NCBI GenBank assembly: GCA_019113745.1
Contig: DXGV01000006.1
Coordinates: forward strand, 1 to 64,000
From: Candidatus Blautia intestinavium
Lineage (GTDB): Bacteria > Bacillota > Clostridia > Lachnospirales > Lachnospiraceae
Reading direction: 5' to 3'
DNA: 64,000 nucleotides
In this document: piece by piece, positions 6,425-15,162 of the stretch
Position numbering within the stretch: the first letter of the stretch is position 1
Layout of the letters: every line of letters begins with the position of its first letter
The notes under the pieces: generated by a model
What the model saw: only the letters and a program-made list of their open reading frames with translations
What the model was told of the DNA's origin: nothing
The model's database searches: none
Translations under genes and position numbers: made by a program

Positions 6425-9262
6425 TTATCTGCCGTCCTCTGTCTCTTTCTCCTGCGGTGAAAATTCCACCCATTCCACCCGGATGCCCGGCATTTTGGTG
6501 TTCTGCAGCATCAGCTCGTATCTGCCCGGTTCCAGAATCACCGCTCCCTGATCGCGGACCACGCTTTCGCCGTTTGTTCCGCCCACCTGCGGTGTGGCGA
6601 TGCGGACCCCGTTCAGAAGCAGGTTGCAGGCCGACTGAGCCCTTTCATCCGGGCTGTCAAAGCACAGACAGGCGCGGACCCGATAGATTCCCTGCTCTGC
6701 AAGACAGAAGCTCTGTGCACCGGAACCGGAAATCAGGACGCGCACAGTGCCTCCCTTCTGTCCGTCCTCCGGACGGCTTCCCGGCAGAGCGCTGATCCGC
6801 TCCGGCTCCTCATCCTCCTGCTTGGCAAAGCGCTCCATCACCGGAGCGTTCATCAGAAAGCGGCAGATATTCTTCACACACCGCTGCAGCTCTCCCAGGG
6901 TCAGCTCTCCCCGCTCCAGCGCCTCCAGCGTGTTGTCGTTCATGGGATTTTTCTCTGCGGCCAGGTTGTCCACCACCATGTACAGATCGTTCTGCGCCCG
7001 GACCATGGCCGCCGTGTTGGAGGGGCTTTCCTTTCCGCCCTTTACGCAGTCATTCATGGTGGACCACCAGTCCGTCATCACGATTCCCCGGTATCCCCAT
7101 TCGTTCCGCAGGATCGTGGTGTTCAGGTCATAATTGGAAGCGCACCAGTGACCGTTGACCGGGTTATAGGCGGTCATCAGGCTGTCCGCTCCGCCCTCCT
7201 TCACGGCGATCTCGAAGCCCTTCAGATACAGCTCCCGCAGCGCCCGTTCCGATACCACGGCGTTCACCCTGTTGCGCTCCGCTTCCTGACTGTTGCAGGC
7301 AAAATGCTTGACGGTAGCGTGGGCACCGCCCCTGCGGATCCCGCGCACGTTGGCTGCGGCCATCCTTCCTGTCAGGAGAGGGTCTTCGGAAAAATATTCA
7401 AAATTTCTGCCGTTCAACGGACTGCGGTGCAGGTTCAGGCCGGGGCCCAGAAGGGTGTCGATCTCATTTCTCACCAGCTCCCTTCCCTCCAGCACATACA
7501 GCTCCTCCACCAGCTTTTCATCAAAGGTACAGGCGAGCAGCGTCCCGATGGGCACCTGGGTGGCCGTCGCCCCCACATCCATCCGGATGCCGGAAGGGCC
7601 GTCGGAAGCGGCTGCCACAGGAATGCCGTACTCCTTCTGCAGCTTTTCCGTCAGCCCGCCGAAGCAGGAGGCCACGCCCGGCGTTACCCGGGGACTGCAC
7701 ATCCCTTCGCCCCGTACCATGACCGCCAGCTCTTCCTCGGAAAGCTGCGCCACAAAGGCTTCCAGAGAAGCGTTCCCATCCCGCACATCCTGCAGGCGGA
7801 TGCCCTGATCTCCGGTCTGTGTCAGCGTGCCGGGCAGCCGGTCCCGGATGCGCTCCTCCAGACGGACCGAAGCCGTCGGAACGTTCTGTCCGGCCATCTC
7901 CCGGGTTCCGTCCTCCCTGAGCTTTCCGGGCACCAGCCGCACAAAGCTCTGCTGAGGGGCACATGCCTCCTCCAGCCGTTTTGTCACCCGCGTTTCCAGG
8001 ACCCGATAGCCCGTGTCCGTTTTCTGCGCCTTCCCGGATGCGCCCTCTTCCGTCACGACCCGGACGCGCACCAGATCGCGGCTGCTGTTTCCCGCAAGGA
8101 TCTCATACAGCCCTTCCTCCAGCACATAGCAGGAGCGGTTCCCCGTATAACCGCCGTCGTCATAGGCCGCCATGGAATCGATGGGGAAGGACAGCGTCAC
8201 CGTTTCCTCCTGTCCCGGCCGCAGCAGGCCGGTCTTGGCAAAGGCTGCCAGCTCCCTCGCAGGCCGTCCCAGCTTCCCCTGCGGCGCGCTGTAGTAAACC
8301 TGGACCACCTCTCTTCCTGCATAACGGCTTCCCGTATTGCGCACCCGCACCTGCAGCGTGATCCGGCCTTCCTTTGCCGCAGCGCAGCCCGGCTCCAGGG
8401 CAAAGGTGGTATAGGACAGGCCGAAGCCAAAGGGAAACTTCACCTTTTCCGGCGCAAAGGTTTCAAAATAGCGGTAACCCACATAAATGTCTTCCTGGTA
8501 GACGTTTTCCTTCCGGCCGCCATGATTCGCCGTGGAAGGATAATCCGCGATCCCGCCGGCAATGGTGTCCGCCAGCTTGCCGCAGGGCGTCATGCGGCCG
8601 CTGATCACATCCGCCGCCGCGCGGCCGCCCTCCTGTCCGCCGTGCCACACGTACAGCACTGCCGTGATCGGATTTTCATAAGGAAGATCCAGAAAGCTCA
8701 TGTCGATGATACAGGAAACGTTCAGGATCACCGCCGTCTTCCGGAAATATTTCGTCACCGTCCAAAGCAGCTTTTCCTCCCCGGCGCTCAGACGGAAGCC
8801 GCCCGGAAGATCCTCATAATCCTTCGATTCCCCGGCCGTGCGGCCGATCACCACCAGGGCCTTGTCCGCCCGCTCTGCCGCCGCGGCCGCAAGCTCCTGC
8901 GATACCTCCATCTCCTTCTGGCTCCAGGGCTCTCCGGCCCATACGCCGCCTCCGTCGTCAAATGGATTCTGCCTGATCCATTCCTCGTAGACCGCCGCCA
9001 GCTCCTCATCCACCTGCAGATCCTCACACTGCCGCAAGCTGTCCAGCAGGTTCGTGGCATAAGGCGCGTTTACCGCTCCTCCCGACCCGGTTCCGCTGCG
9101 GTAATAGTCCTTCTGGATCCGGCCGAAGACCGCAACCCGCTCTCCGCCCGTGACAGGCAGCGTCTCCTCCTCGTTTTTCAAAAGCACCGCTCCCTGTGCC
9201 GCCACGCTCCGGCACAGCTCCCCGAACCCCTCCAGGGGCACTCCGATCTTTTTTCTGCTCAT
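6425..9262 (-). CDS. Glycoside hydrolase family 3 beta-glycosidase with permuted domain order
   Basis: The 945-residue protein carries GH3 domains in reversed order, known from some Clostridia such as Butyrivibrio and Ruminococcus. The alpha/beta sandwich domain comes first (GAVLLKNEEETLPV, then YRSGTGSGGAVN). A fibronectin III-like domain follows (FPFGFGLSYTTF onward). The TIM-barrel catalytic domain is next (GIPVAAASDGPSGIR, TVKHFACNSQE), with the nucleophile Asp near residue 731 in VMTDWWST. The final ~100 residues are a beta-rich module that may bind carbohydrate. No signal peptide is seen, so it likely acts on imported beta-linked oligosaccharides. The start has GGGAG upstream. Substrate specificity cannot be read from the sequence. 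Confidence 0.92.
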   Translation of the reverse strand: MSRKKIGVPLEGFGELCRSVAAQGAVLLKNEEETLPVTGGERVAVFGRIQKDYYRSGTGSGGAVNAPYATNLLDSLRQCEDLQVDEELAAVYEEWIRQNPFDDGGGVWAGEPWSQKEMEVSQELAAAAAERADKALVVIGRTAGESKDYEDLPGGFRLSAGEEKLLWTVTKYFRKTAVILNVSCIIDMSFLDLPYENPITAVLYVWHGGQEGGRAAADVISGRMTPCGKLADTIAGGIADYPSTANHGGRKENVYQEDIYVGYRYFETFAPEKVKFPFGFGLSYTTFALEPGCAAAKEGRITLQVRVRNTGSRYAGREVVQVYYSAPQGKLGRPARELAAFAKTGLLRPGQEETVTLSFPIDSMAAYDDGGYTGNRSCYVLEEGLYEILAGNSSRDLVRVRVVTEEGASGKAQKTDTGYRVLETRVTKRLEEACAPQQSFVRLVPGKLREDGTREMAGQNVPTASVRLEERIRDRLPGTLTQTGDQGIRLQDVRDGNASLEAFVAQLSEEELAVMVRGEGMCSPRVTPGVASCFGGLTEKLQKEYGIPVAAASDGPSGIRMDVGATATQVPIGTLLACTFDEKLVEELYVLEGRELVRNEIDTLLGPGLNLHRSPLNGRNFEYFSEDPLLTGRMAAANVRGIRRGGAHATVKHFACNSQEAERNRVNAVVSERALRELYLKGFEIAVKEGGADSLMTAYNPVNGHWCASNYDLNTTILRNEWGYRGIVMTDWWSTMNDCVKGGKESPSNTAAMVRAQNDLYMVVDNLAAEKNPMNDNTLEALERGELTLGELQRCVKNICRFLMNAPVMERFAKQEDEEPERISALPGSRPEDGQKGGTVRVLISGSGAQSFCLAEQGIYRVRACLCFDSPDERAQSACNLLLNGVRIATPQVGGTNGESVVRDQGAVILEPGRYELMLQNTKMPGIRVEWVEFSPQEKETEDGR

Positions 9263-9332
9263 ACTTTCTCCCTTTCTGCCGCTGTCACACGGCGCCGGCA
9301 GGATACGCGGGCGGTCCCGCGCCTCCCTTTCT

Positions 9333-9566
9333 CTAAAAAATGTGTCTGATTTCCTCTTTTTTCACCCCGTATTTTCTGCAGAACAGCTCCAGATCGCTCT
9401 CCTGCATCAGGAGCATCACCTCCTGAAACTTCCCTCCGGCATCCAGAAAGCCCGCCACCGTTTCTCCGGTACAGATACTGCTTTTCATGGCCGGCTGCAT
9501 TCCGTCATAGCTGTGGTCTTTCTGTTCCTCTTTTCTATGAAAAAATCTGTGTCTGCTCCGCATCAT
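9333..9566 (-). CDS. Small protein, 77 residues, unrecognised
   Basis: The frame overlaps the end of the upstream membrane protein gene by 32 bases, and the AGGAGG lies six bases before the second ATG, which fixes the start at 9566. The product is hydrophilic with no membrane segment. Its C-terminal half (FQEVMLLMQESDLELFCRKYGV) looks like a compact helical domain. It appears translationally coupled to the DUF6311-like gene. I do not recognise a family. A 70-base gap to the GH3 start contains a short CGCGGG/CCCGCG hairpin but no clear terminator. Confidence 0.6.
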   Translation of the reverse strand: MMRSRHRFFHRKEEQKDHSYDGMQPAMKSSICTGETVAGFLDAGGKFQEVMLLMQESDLELFCRKYGVKKEEIRHIF

Positions 9567-11265
9567 GGGCATCCTCCTTTACCGTCCCGATGATCAGGCC
9601 GTCCGCCTTTCTGTACTCCATCCGTTCATCCGTGCACAGCCCTTCCTCCTCTTCTTTGTAAAGATACACCGTGTCCCTGTCCGCCTCCTCCAGAGAACGC
9701 GCAAGGGAATCCCTGATTTCACTCTGGATGGCCGAATGCGCGAAATAAAAGCTGTTGATCGTCATATCCTGCTCCAGCGCATACTCGCTCAATCCGTAGA
9801 GAAGTCCCTGATTGTTGATGAGGTCCGAAACGAATACCAGGTGTTTTTTCTCCGACAGCTCCTCCCAGATCTCATCCTGCAGGGGCGAGACATATACCGC
9901 CTGCGCCGAAAACCTGTCATGCCGTTCCTTCAGCTGCGGCATGCTGTCGGCGATCTGCACACCGGCCAGAAGAACAAGCACGGCCGCTGGCACATACCTC
10001 CCGCAGCCTTTCAGCGCATGCCAGAGCAGGACCAGCGCCGCCAGGATCAGCAGATAGACCACGGGCCAGATAAACCTTCCGCAGGAACGGAACATTCCCC
10101 AGAGGGAAACCAGCCGGTCCGGATAGGGAATTTCCCAGATCACCCGATCCCCCAACGCCAGCCTGTGTGATACGGAAACTGCGATGGAAGCAGCGGCGAT
10201 CAGCACGAACGCAGGCCACTTTTTTCCCTGGATCCGAATTTTCACCGCTTCCCTGCTTTCTTTCCGAAACAGCAGGAGAAAGGCGGAGATCAGAAGAGCG
10301 GCCAGGATCCCCGTTCCCGGATAGGCCAGTCCCTCTCCCGCGCCGTCCCCGTACAGAGGCAGGTCCGGCAGGATTTTTGACCAGCCCTGGGGATTAAAAA
10401 GGCCGTTCAGATTGAAGCTGAACTGTCCCAGTCCGCCCGCATCCAGCTGATGATCATGAGACAGGCCGCCCAGCATGATCACGGCGGCCACCGCCGCCGC
10501 GCAGTATGCCGTCCCCGCCAGGAAAGGAGCACGGAACTTTCTCCGGAAGATCATATCCTGCAGAAGAAACGCGCCCAGGATGATCCCGCACATCGGGATA
10601 AAGTACAGGTGGATGCTTCCGCACAGACCGCCCAGAAGAGCACACAGCAGAGCCTTTCGCAGGGCAGAAAGCCTGCCGCCCTCCAGTCCGATGAGAAAAG
10701 CGGCAAGAAGCAGCCACTGCGCCCCCAGTGCCGTATGCATATACATCCGGTAGATCTCGATCGGCGCCAGCACAAAAAACAGGCTTCCCACCACTGCATA
10801 TCCATCGCTTTTTACAAAGCGGCGAAGAAGCAGGGCTCCCAGTCCTCCCTGCAGCCCGAAGCAGATCAGTCCCCAGATCCCGAAATACTGAAAGGTTTCC
10901 GGAAGCCATCCCCGAAACAGCTTGAACAGGACTGCAAACAGGGGAATCGAATCCGTAAAAATGATGGAAACCTGATTGGGATAGGCGATCCGATCCATCA
11001 GTCCGACCGGAAAGGCCCAGTCGCTGTCGCGGAAGAAACACCATCCCAGATAATGCTGAGAGAGGTCCCCGCCCGTAAGAAGCCAGTCCTCATAGGTCAC
11101 GTCGAGAATGCGGACCCCGTACAGCAGCACGAAGGAGAGCATGCCAAGCAGGATCCCGCCAAGCAGGGTCCTTTCCCTGCCGCCGATCCTGATCCGGTGT
11201 CCGCCCGGCTTTTTCCCTTCTCTGCCTTTTCCATTTCCACTCTCTGTTCCTGCCATGATCTTCAT
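9535..11265 (-). CDS. DUF6311-like polytopic membrane protein, GT-C-like
   Basis: A 576-residue integral membrane protein with about a dozen hydrophobic segments. The N-terminal loop after the first segment reads TGGDLSQHYLGWCFFRDSDW and then GLMDRIAYPNQVSIIFTDSI, which I associate with DUF6311 proteins. The acidic first extracytoplasmic loop is typical of GT-C transferases that use polyprenyl-phosphate sugars. A soluble domain of ~120 residues closes the protein (YVSPLQDEIWEEL onward). GGAGG lies five bases before the ATG. It is in a close series with GT87-, GT39- and DPM-like genes, so it probably adds sugars outside the membrane. Confidence 0.75.
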   Translation of the reverse strand: MKIMAGTESGNGKGREGKKPGGHRIRIGGRERTLLGGILLGMLSFVLLYGVRILDVTYEDWLLTGGDLSQHYLGWCFFRDSDWAFPVGLMDRIAYPNQVSIIFTDSIPLFAVLFKLFRGWLPETFQYFGIWGLICFGLQGGLGALLLRRFVKSDGYAVVGSLFFVLAPIEIYRMYMHTALGAQWLLLAAFLIGLEGGRLSALRKALLCALLGGLCGSIHLYFIPMCGIILGAFLLQDMIFRRKFRAPFLAGTAYCAAAVAAVIMLGGLSHDHQLDAGGLGQFSFNLNGLFNPQGWSKILPDLPLYGDGAGEGLAYPGTGILAALLISAFLLLFRKESREAVKIRIQGKKWPAFVLIAAASIAVSVSHRLALGDRVIWEIPYPDRLVSLWGMFRSCGRFIWPVVYLLILAALVLLWHALKGCGRYVPAAVLVLLAGVQIADSMPQLKERHDRFSAQAVYVSPLQDEIWEELSEKKHLVFVSDLINNQGLLYGLSEYALEQDMTINSFYFAHSAIQSEIRDSLARSLEEADRDTVYLYKEEEEGLCTDERMEYRKADGLIIGTVKEDAHDAEQTQIFS

Positions 11266-11278
11266 TCTCCCCTCCGTC

Positions 11279-12475
11279 TCAGCGCTTAAACCGCCGCACC
11301 GCCTGCGCCGTCTGATCGACCAGGATCACCAGAAGCAGCAGATAAAGAAAAGCATACAGCATGCCGGAGGAGCCAAGCGCCGGAACCGGATAGGCCGCAA
11401 ACACCAGAGAAAAAAGAACCGCGTAGACATAGTCCGGCTTCCGAAAGACACTCCGGCCGCTCTGCTCCTTCAGAAAACAGAGGAAGGGGATCACCCAGTA
11501 GATCAGGCAGTAGGTCCCGCTGGCAGATACAAAAATGATCATGAGACTGGTCAGGAGCGCCGTCCTCTGCCAGCTTTTTCCATTCAGGAAAGAAAACAGC
11601 AGCACAATGGCCAGGTAGAACAAGGAAAGGATCCTGCCGGCCAGATGTCCCATCGAAAGCCCCAGTCCCAGCGCTTCTCCGATCCGCCCGCAAAGTCCTG
11701 CGATCGTGATCCCGGTGGTTCCGCTTCCGACAGCCGTGATATTCCGCAGAAAGATCCGAAAGCCGTCCATACCCTGAAAGAAAACAAAGGGAAACGCAAA
11801 GAAAAAGATGCCGTAGAGGACCAGACGGAACGCTTCTTTGTACCGTTTCTCCGCCAGATACAGAATGCCGAAGATGGCCGGATAAAGCTTCAGGCCCGCA
11901 GCAACGGCGATGAGGAGCAAAGCTGCCTCCCGCTCCGCCCTCTTTTCCGAGTCCCGAAGAGAAACCGCATACATCAGAAGGATCAGGACCATCTGCGACA
12001 TATTTCCCCTTTCGATCGCCAGCCAGAAGGGATAGGAGACAAACAGAAGCAGAACGAGCGCCCTCTTCGCCGCCGGCTTCCAGCCCGTAAGCAGCCGTTC
12101 CAGGGCAAAGACAAAGAAAAGGGCGAACAGGGCCGTCAGCATACAGATGACCAGCATGCCGGAAGCGCTGACAGCCAGGTCCTCCGGCGCCTGCGCGTTT
12201 TCCGCATACAGGACCCGGGAGATCAGATAATAGACACAATAAGCCAGAGGGGGAAAGCAGGCATGCATTCCCTCCTCATATACCAGATCCAGCCCCAGAT
12301 AAAACCGCCGGACGTGATCGAAAAAGTCCGTAAAGCGGCTGAAATCATAAACGATATTTTCCAGAAATCTCCCCTGTGAAAAGATCAGGGAAAGAATCTG
12401 TGCCAGGATCCCCGCTCCCAGCACCCAAAATGCGACCTGTGCCGGGCTGATCCCTTTCTTCCTGTCCGCGTCCAT
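11279..12475 (-). CDS. GT87-like (DUF2029) membrane glycosyltransferase
   Basis: A 398-residue membrane protein with roughly ten hydrophobic segments. IERGNMSQMVLILLMYA and AAGLKLYPAIFGILYLAEKR resemble the conserved ERGN and K-YP motifs of the GT87 family, polyprenol-phosphate-mannose dependent transferases best known from mycobacterial lipomannan synthesis. The ATG follows AGAGGGATGTT. It lies 13 bases before the DUF6311-like gene and downstream of the GT39-like gene. The sugar transferred here is unknown; the three adjacent GT-C proteins likely act on one glycan. Confidence 0.75.
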   Translation of the reverse strand: MDADRKKGISPAQVAFWVLGAGILAQILSLIFSQGRFLENIVYDFSRFTDFFDHVRRFYLGLDLVYEEGMHACFPPLAYCVYYLISRVLYAENAQAPEDLAVSASGMLVICMLTALFALFFVFALERLLTGWKPAAKRALVLLLFVSYPFWLAIERGNMSQMVLILLMYAVSLRDSEKRAEREAALLLIAVAAGLKLYPAIFGILYLAEKRYKEAFRLVLYGIFFFAFPFVFFQGMDGFRIFLRNITAVGSGTTGITIAGLCGRIGEALGLGLSMGHLAGRILSLFYLAIVLLFSFLNGKSWQRTALLTSLMIIFVSASGTYCLIYWVIPFLCFLKEQSGRSVFRKPDYVYAVLFSLVFAAYPVPALGSSGMLYAFLYLLLLVILVDQTAQAVRRFKR

Positions 12476-12509
12476 AACATCCCTCTCGCTTTCATTTCTC
12501 TCATGGGAA

Positions 12510-12550
12510 GGGGCCGCAAGGCCCCTGATCCGGCCCGCACTGCAGGCCGG
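12510..12550 (-). promoter_or_regulatory. Pair of intercistronic hairpins
   Basis: GGGGCC-GCAA-GGCCCC (12510-12525) and CCGGCC/GGCCGG with a nine-base loop (12530-12550) sit side by side between the GT39-like and GT87-like genes. Neither is followed by a T-run on the coding (minus) strand, so they are more likely mRNA-processing or stability elements than terminators. Confidence 0.4.
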
Positions 12551-12557
12551 GCTTTTC

Positions 12558-14129
12558 TCACGCTTCCTGCTTTACCGCCTCAAACAGGATGGTGTTCGTG
12601 AGGAATTTCTCCTCCAGCGCGTAGCCGTGCTCCCGCAGCGCCTCAGTCAGCGTGTTTTCATGTCCCACTGACAGGAAGAAGCGATCCGGCAGACTGCCGC
12701 CGAAGGCGTCGTTGATATACGCCCAGTATTCCTCTGGCGTATATTCATTTTCCACGTTCTCGTACTCAAAAATGATGTCGTCCCAGTATGCTTCCCGGAA
12801 GCGGCTGTCATGGGTCAGATAATAGGTAAAGCTGGGCGCCTCGCCGAAGACCACATAAGTCGGCGTTTCATAGCCTTCCAGATCATACCAGAGCCGGACC
12901 ACGCTTCTGGTATCGCTCTTCACATCGAAGATGCTGATCCGGTAAAAGCCGTATGCACAGTAGCCCAGCACCACCGCCAGAAAGATTCCCAGCGCTCCCC
13001 CAAGAAGCAGACGTTTTCCCACCGTCCGCTTCTCCGGAGGCGTTCCCATCCCGAGAAGCCGAAAGCCTTCCCGGATCAGATACACGATCAGAACGGTCCA
13101 GATGGGAAGCAAAAACAGGCTGTAGCGGTTTCCGAAATCTCCGTACGCATAGATCCCGGCGCGGACGATGGCGTAATAGACCACCCAGATCACTGTGCAG
13201 GACGCCAGGAAATAGTCAAATTCACTGTTCTTCAGAAACCGGATGCAAAGGACGGCGATCAGAACAGCGGCCGGAAGGGCCAAAGCAAAGGGCAGCGCAA
13301 ACCGGGTCTTGGACTCCGTAAACAGCCACTGCGCGGTGGTGAGGAGCATTTTGAAAAAATCATAAACAATGTTGTTCTTTTCAAAGGCCACCGTATAATA
13401 GTTCACGCTCTGGTTCATCACGAGCTGGATGCGAAACAGGAAAACATACAAAGGCAGCCCGGCTGCGGCGCCGGTCACTCCGTAAATGAGAGCGATCCCT
13501 TTGCACAGCTTTTTCTCTCCCTGCCTCCATGCCCGGATCAAAAGGCTGACCGCAAGCGGCAGGATCCCCAGCACGGCGCCGTACTGCGTATAAAGGAGAA
13601 TCACGGAAACCGCCGTAAACCAGCCGATGTTTTTCAGGGTCAGGTTCCGGAATGTCCGGAAATACAGATACAGAAGCCAGTACAGCAGCATGATCATCAT
13701 GTTGTATTCCGCCGCTTCCTTCACATAATACATCCATTCATAGACAAAGGAACTGACGAATACACTCAGCGCGGCCGCCTGCCATCCCGCAAACTGCCTG
13801 ACGCAGGCATACAGCCCGAGCATGCCGAGAAGGCCGAACAGCACGCCGCTGAAGCGGAACCACCATTCCGATTCGCCAAAAAGCAGCCACACGTGCATGA
13901 TGAGATTATAAAGAGGCGGCTGAAAGCTGTTCGTCTGCAGCCGCTCATACAGACCGCTGCATAGGCTGACCCCTCGGATCGGTCCGGTCAGATACCTGGA
14001 ATAATAAAATTCGATCGTTTCATCATACCACAGCGGCGTGTCCGTCAGCTGATAAAGCGCCATGAGCAGAAAGACAAGAAGCACGCCTCCCAGCGCCCAC
14101 CATTCTTTTTTCTGAAGTTTTTTCAGCAT
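12558..14129 (-). CDS. GT39/ArnT-like membrane glycosyltransferase
   Basis: This 523-residue protein starts with a transmembrane helix followed by LTDTPLWYDETIEFYYSRYL. The Asp-Glu pair in the first external loop is the presumed catalytic acidic site of GT39 (PMT) and ArnT-type GT-C enzymes. About ten further membrane segments follow, and a C-terminal soluble domain of ~100 residues (SDTRSVVRLWYDLEGYE onward). Such enzymes take sugar from polyprenyl phosphate on the outer face of the membrane. The DPM-like GT2 immediately upstream could make that donor. The ribosome site before the ATG is weak. Confidence 0.78.
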   Translation of the reverse strand: MLKKLQKKEWWALGGVLLVFLLMALYQLTDTPLWYDETIEFYYSRYLTGPIRGVSLCSGLYERLQTNSFQPPLYNLIMHVWLLFGESEWWFRFSGVLFGLLGMLGLYACVRQFAGWQAAALSVFVSSFVYEWMYYVKEAAEYNMMIMLLYWLLYLYFRTFRNLTLKNIGWFTAVSVILLYTQYGAVLGILPLAVSLLIRAWRQGEKKLCKGIALIYGVTGAAAGLPLYVFLFRIQLVMNQSVNYYTVAFEKNNIVYDFFKMLLTTAQWLFTESKTRFALPFALALPAAVLIAVLCIRFLKNSEFDYFLASCTVIWVVYYAIVRAGIYAYGDFGNRYSLFLLPIWTVLIVYLIREGFRLLGMGTPPEKRTVGKRLLLGGALGIFLAVVLGYCAYGFYRISIFDVKSDTRSVVRLWYDLEGYETPTYVVFGEAPSFTYYLTHDSRFREAYWDDIIFEYENVENEYTPEEYWAYINDAFGGSLPDRFFLSVGHENTLTEALREHGYALEEKFLTNTILFEAVKQEA

Positions 14130-14178
14130 TTGTCTACCCGTATTCTCTCTCCATAACCGGCAGCCCGGCTACGGTTTT

Positions 14179-15111
14179 TCAGTTCTTCCCGCTCTCCCTG
14201 TGGATCCCGTACAGCCTCATTTCAAAATCCCGCCTCTCCTTCACTCCCAGATTGTGCAGGATCAGGCCGGAAAAAACGGACTGGATCGCCGCCAGCTCCA
14301 CGAAGCCGCAGACGATCAGCGTGGGGAACTTGTCCACCATTCCGGTTTCCAGGAAATCGATCAGAACCGGAATGAAAAAGGCCGCCGAGATCACGGTCAG
14401 CATGACCGCCAGCGCGGCAAAAAACGCCAGCGGCCTGTACTGGCGGAACATCCGCAGGATCGTCCCCAGCACCCGGATGCCGTCCGAATAGGTATTGAGC
14501 TTGGACTCGCTTCCCTCCGGTCGGTCCCTGTAGTCTACCACCACGTTGTCCACCTGCATGTTGTTGTATACCGCATGAATGGTCATCTCCGTCTCGATCT
14601 CAAAGCCCTTTGAAAGCACGGGAAAGCTCTTCACAAACTGGTAGCTGAAGGCCCGGTAGCCGGTCATGATGTCCTGGATCTCGGAATGAAACAGCAGATT
14701 GATGCTCTTTTTCACCAGGCTGTTCCCCATGTTGTGGAAGGGTCTCTTGTTTTCCTCATAATAGGTGGATGACAGCCGGTCTCCCACCACCATATCCGCA
14801 TTTTCCGCAAGGACCTTCTCCGCCATCTGCCCGGCGCATTCCATCGGATAGGTGTCATCCGCATCGACCATGATATAGCACTCGGCGTCTATCTCCCGGA
14901 ACATCCGCCGGATGACGTTTCCCTTTCCCTGCTTTCTCTCCCGGCGCACCACCGCTCCGGCCCTTCGGGCAAGCTCCGCCGAGCGGTCCGTGGAATTGTT
15001 GTCATACACATAGACCACCGCGTCAGGCAGCGCCTTCTTCGCATCCCTTACCACCTTTTCGATGGTCTTTTCTTCATTGTAGCAGGGTATCAGAACCGCG
15101 ATCTTATCCAT
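14179..15111 (-). CDS. GT2 polyprenyl-phosphate sugar synthase (DPM1/GtrB-like)
   Basis: A 310-residue enzyme with an N-terminal GT-A domain (IPCYNEEKTIEKVV, YDNNSTDRSAEL, MVDADDTYP as the metal-binding motif) and two transmembrane segments near residues 225-290. This architecture matches dolichyl/undecaprenyl-phosphate glycosyltransferases that load a hexose from an NDP-sugar onto the lipid carrier. The ATG at 15111 with GGGAG eight bases away is preferred over an upstream TTG. It probably feeds the GT39- and GT87-like transferases just downstream. Confidence 0.85.
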   Translation of the reverse strand: MDKIAVLIPCYNEEKTIEKVVRDAKKALPDAVVYVYDNNSTDRSAELARRAGAVVRRERKQGKGNVIRRMFREIDAECYIMVDADDTYPMECAGQMAEKVLAENADMVVGDRLSSTYYEENKRPFHNMGNSLVKKSINLLFHSEIQDIMTGYRAFSYQFVKSFPVLSKGFEIETEMTIHAVYNNMQVDNVVVDYRDRPEGSESKLNTYSDGIRVLGTILRMFRQYRPLAFFAALAVMLTVISAAFFIPVLIDFLETGMVDKFPTLIVCGFVELAAIQSVFSGLILHNLGVKERRDFEMRLYGIHRESGKN

Positions 15112-15141
15112 ATCTTTTTCTCCCAAAACTTACTGTCAGCC

Positions 15142-15162
15142 TCCGGCCGGACGCCGGCCGGA
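15142..15162 (-). promoter_or_regulatory. Intercistronic 9-bp hairpin
   Basis: TCCGGCCGG and CCGGCCGGA pair perfectly around a three-base loop, directly after the MBOAT stop codon and before the DPM-like gene. No T-run follows on the coding strand. The CCGGCCGG core recurs at 19084 and 19120. Confidence 0.45.

Noticed and set aside
9263-9332. CGCGGG/CCCGCG hairpin considered as a terminator before the GH3 gene
   Set aside because: The stem is only six pairs with no T-run; it does not show whether GH3 is in the same transcript as the upstream genes.
7148-9349. Very long open frame on the plus strand opposite the GH3 gene
   Set aside because: It is a product of GC-rich third positions in the opposite strand; it has no ribosome site, no recognisable domains, and GH3 motifs are unmistakable on the minus strand.
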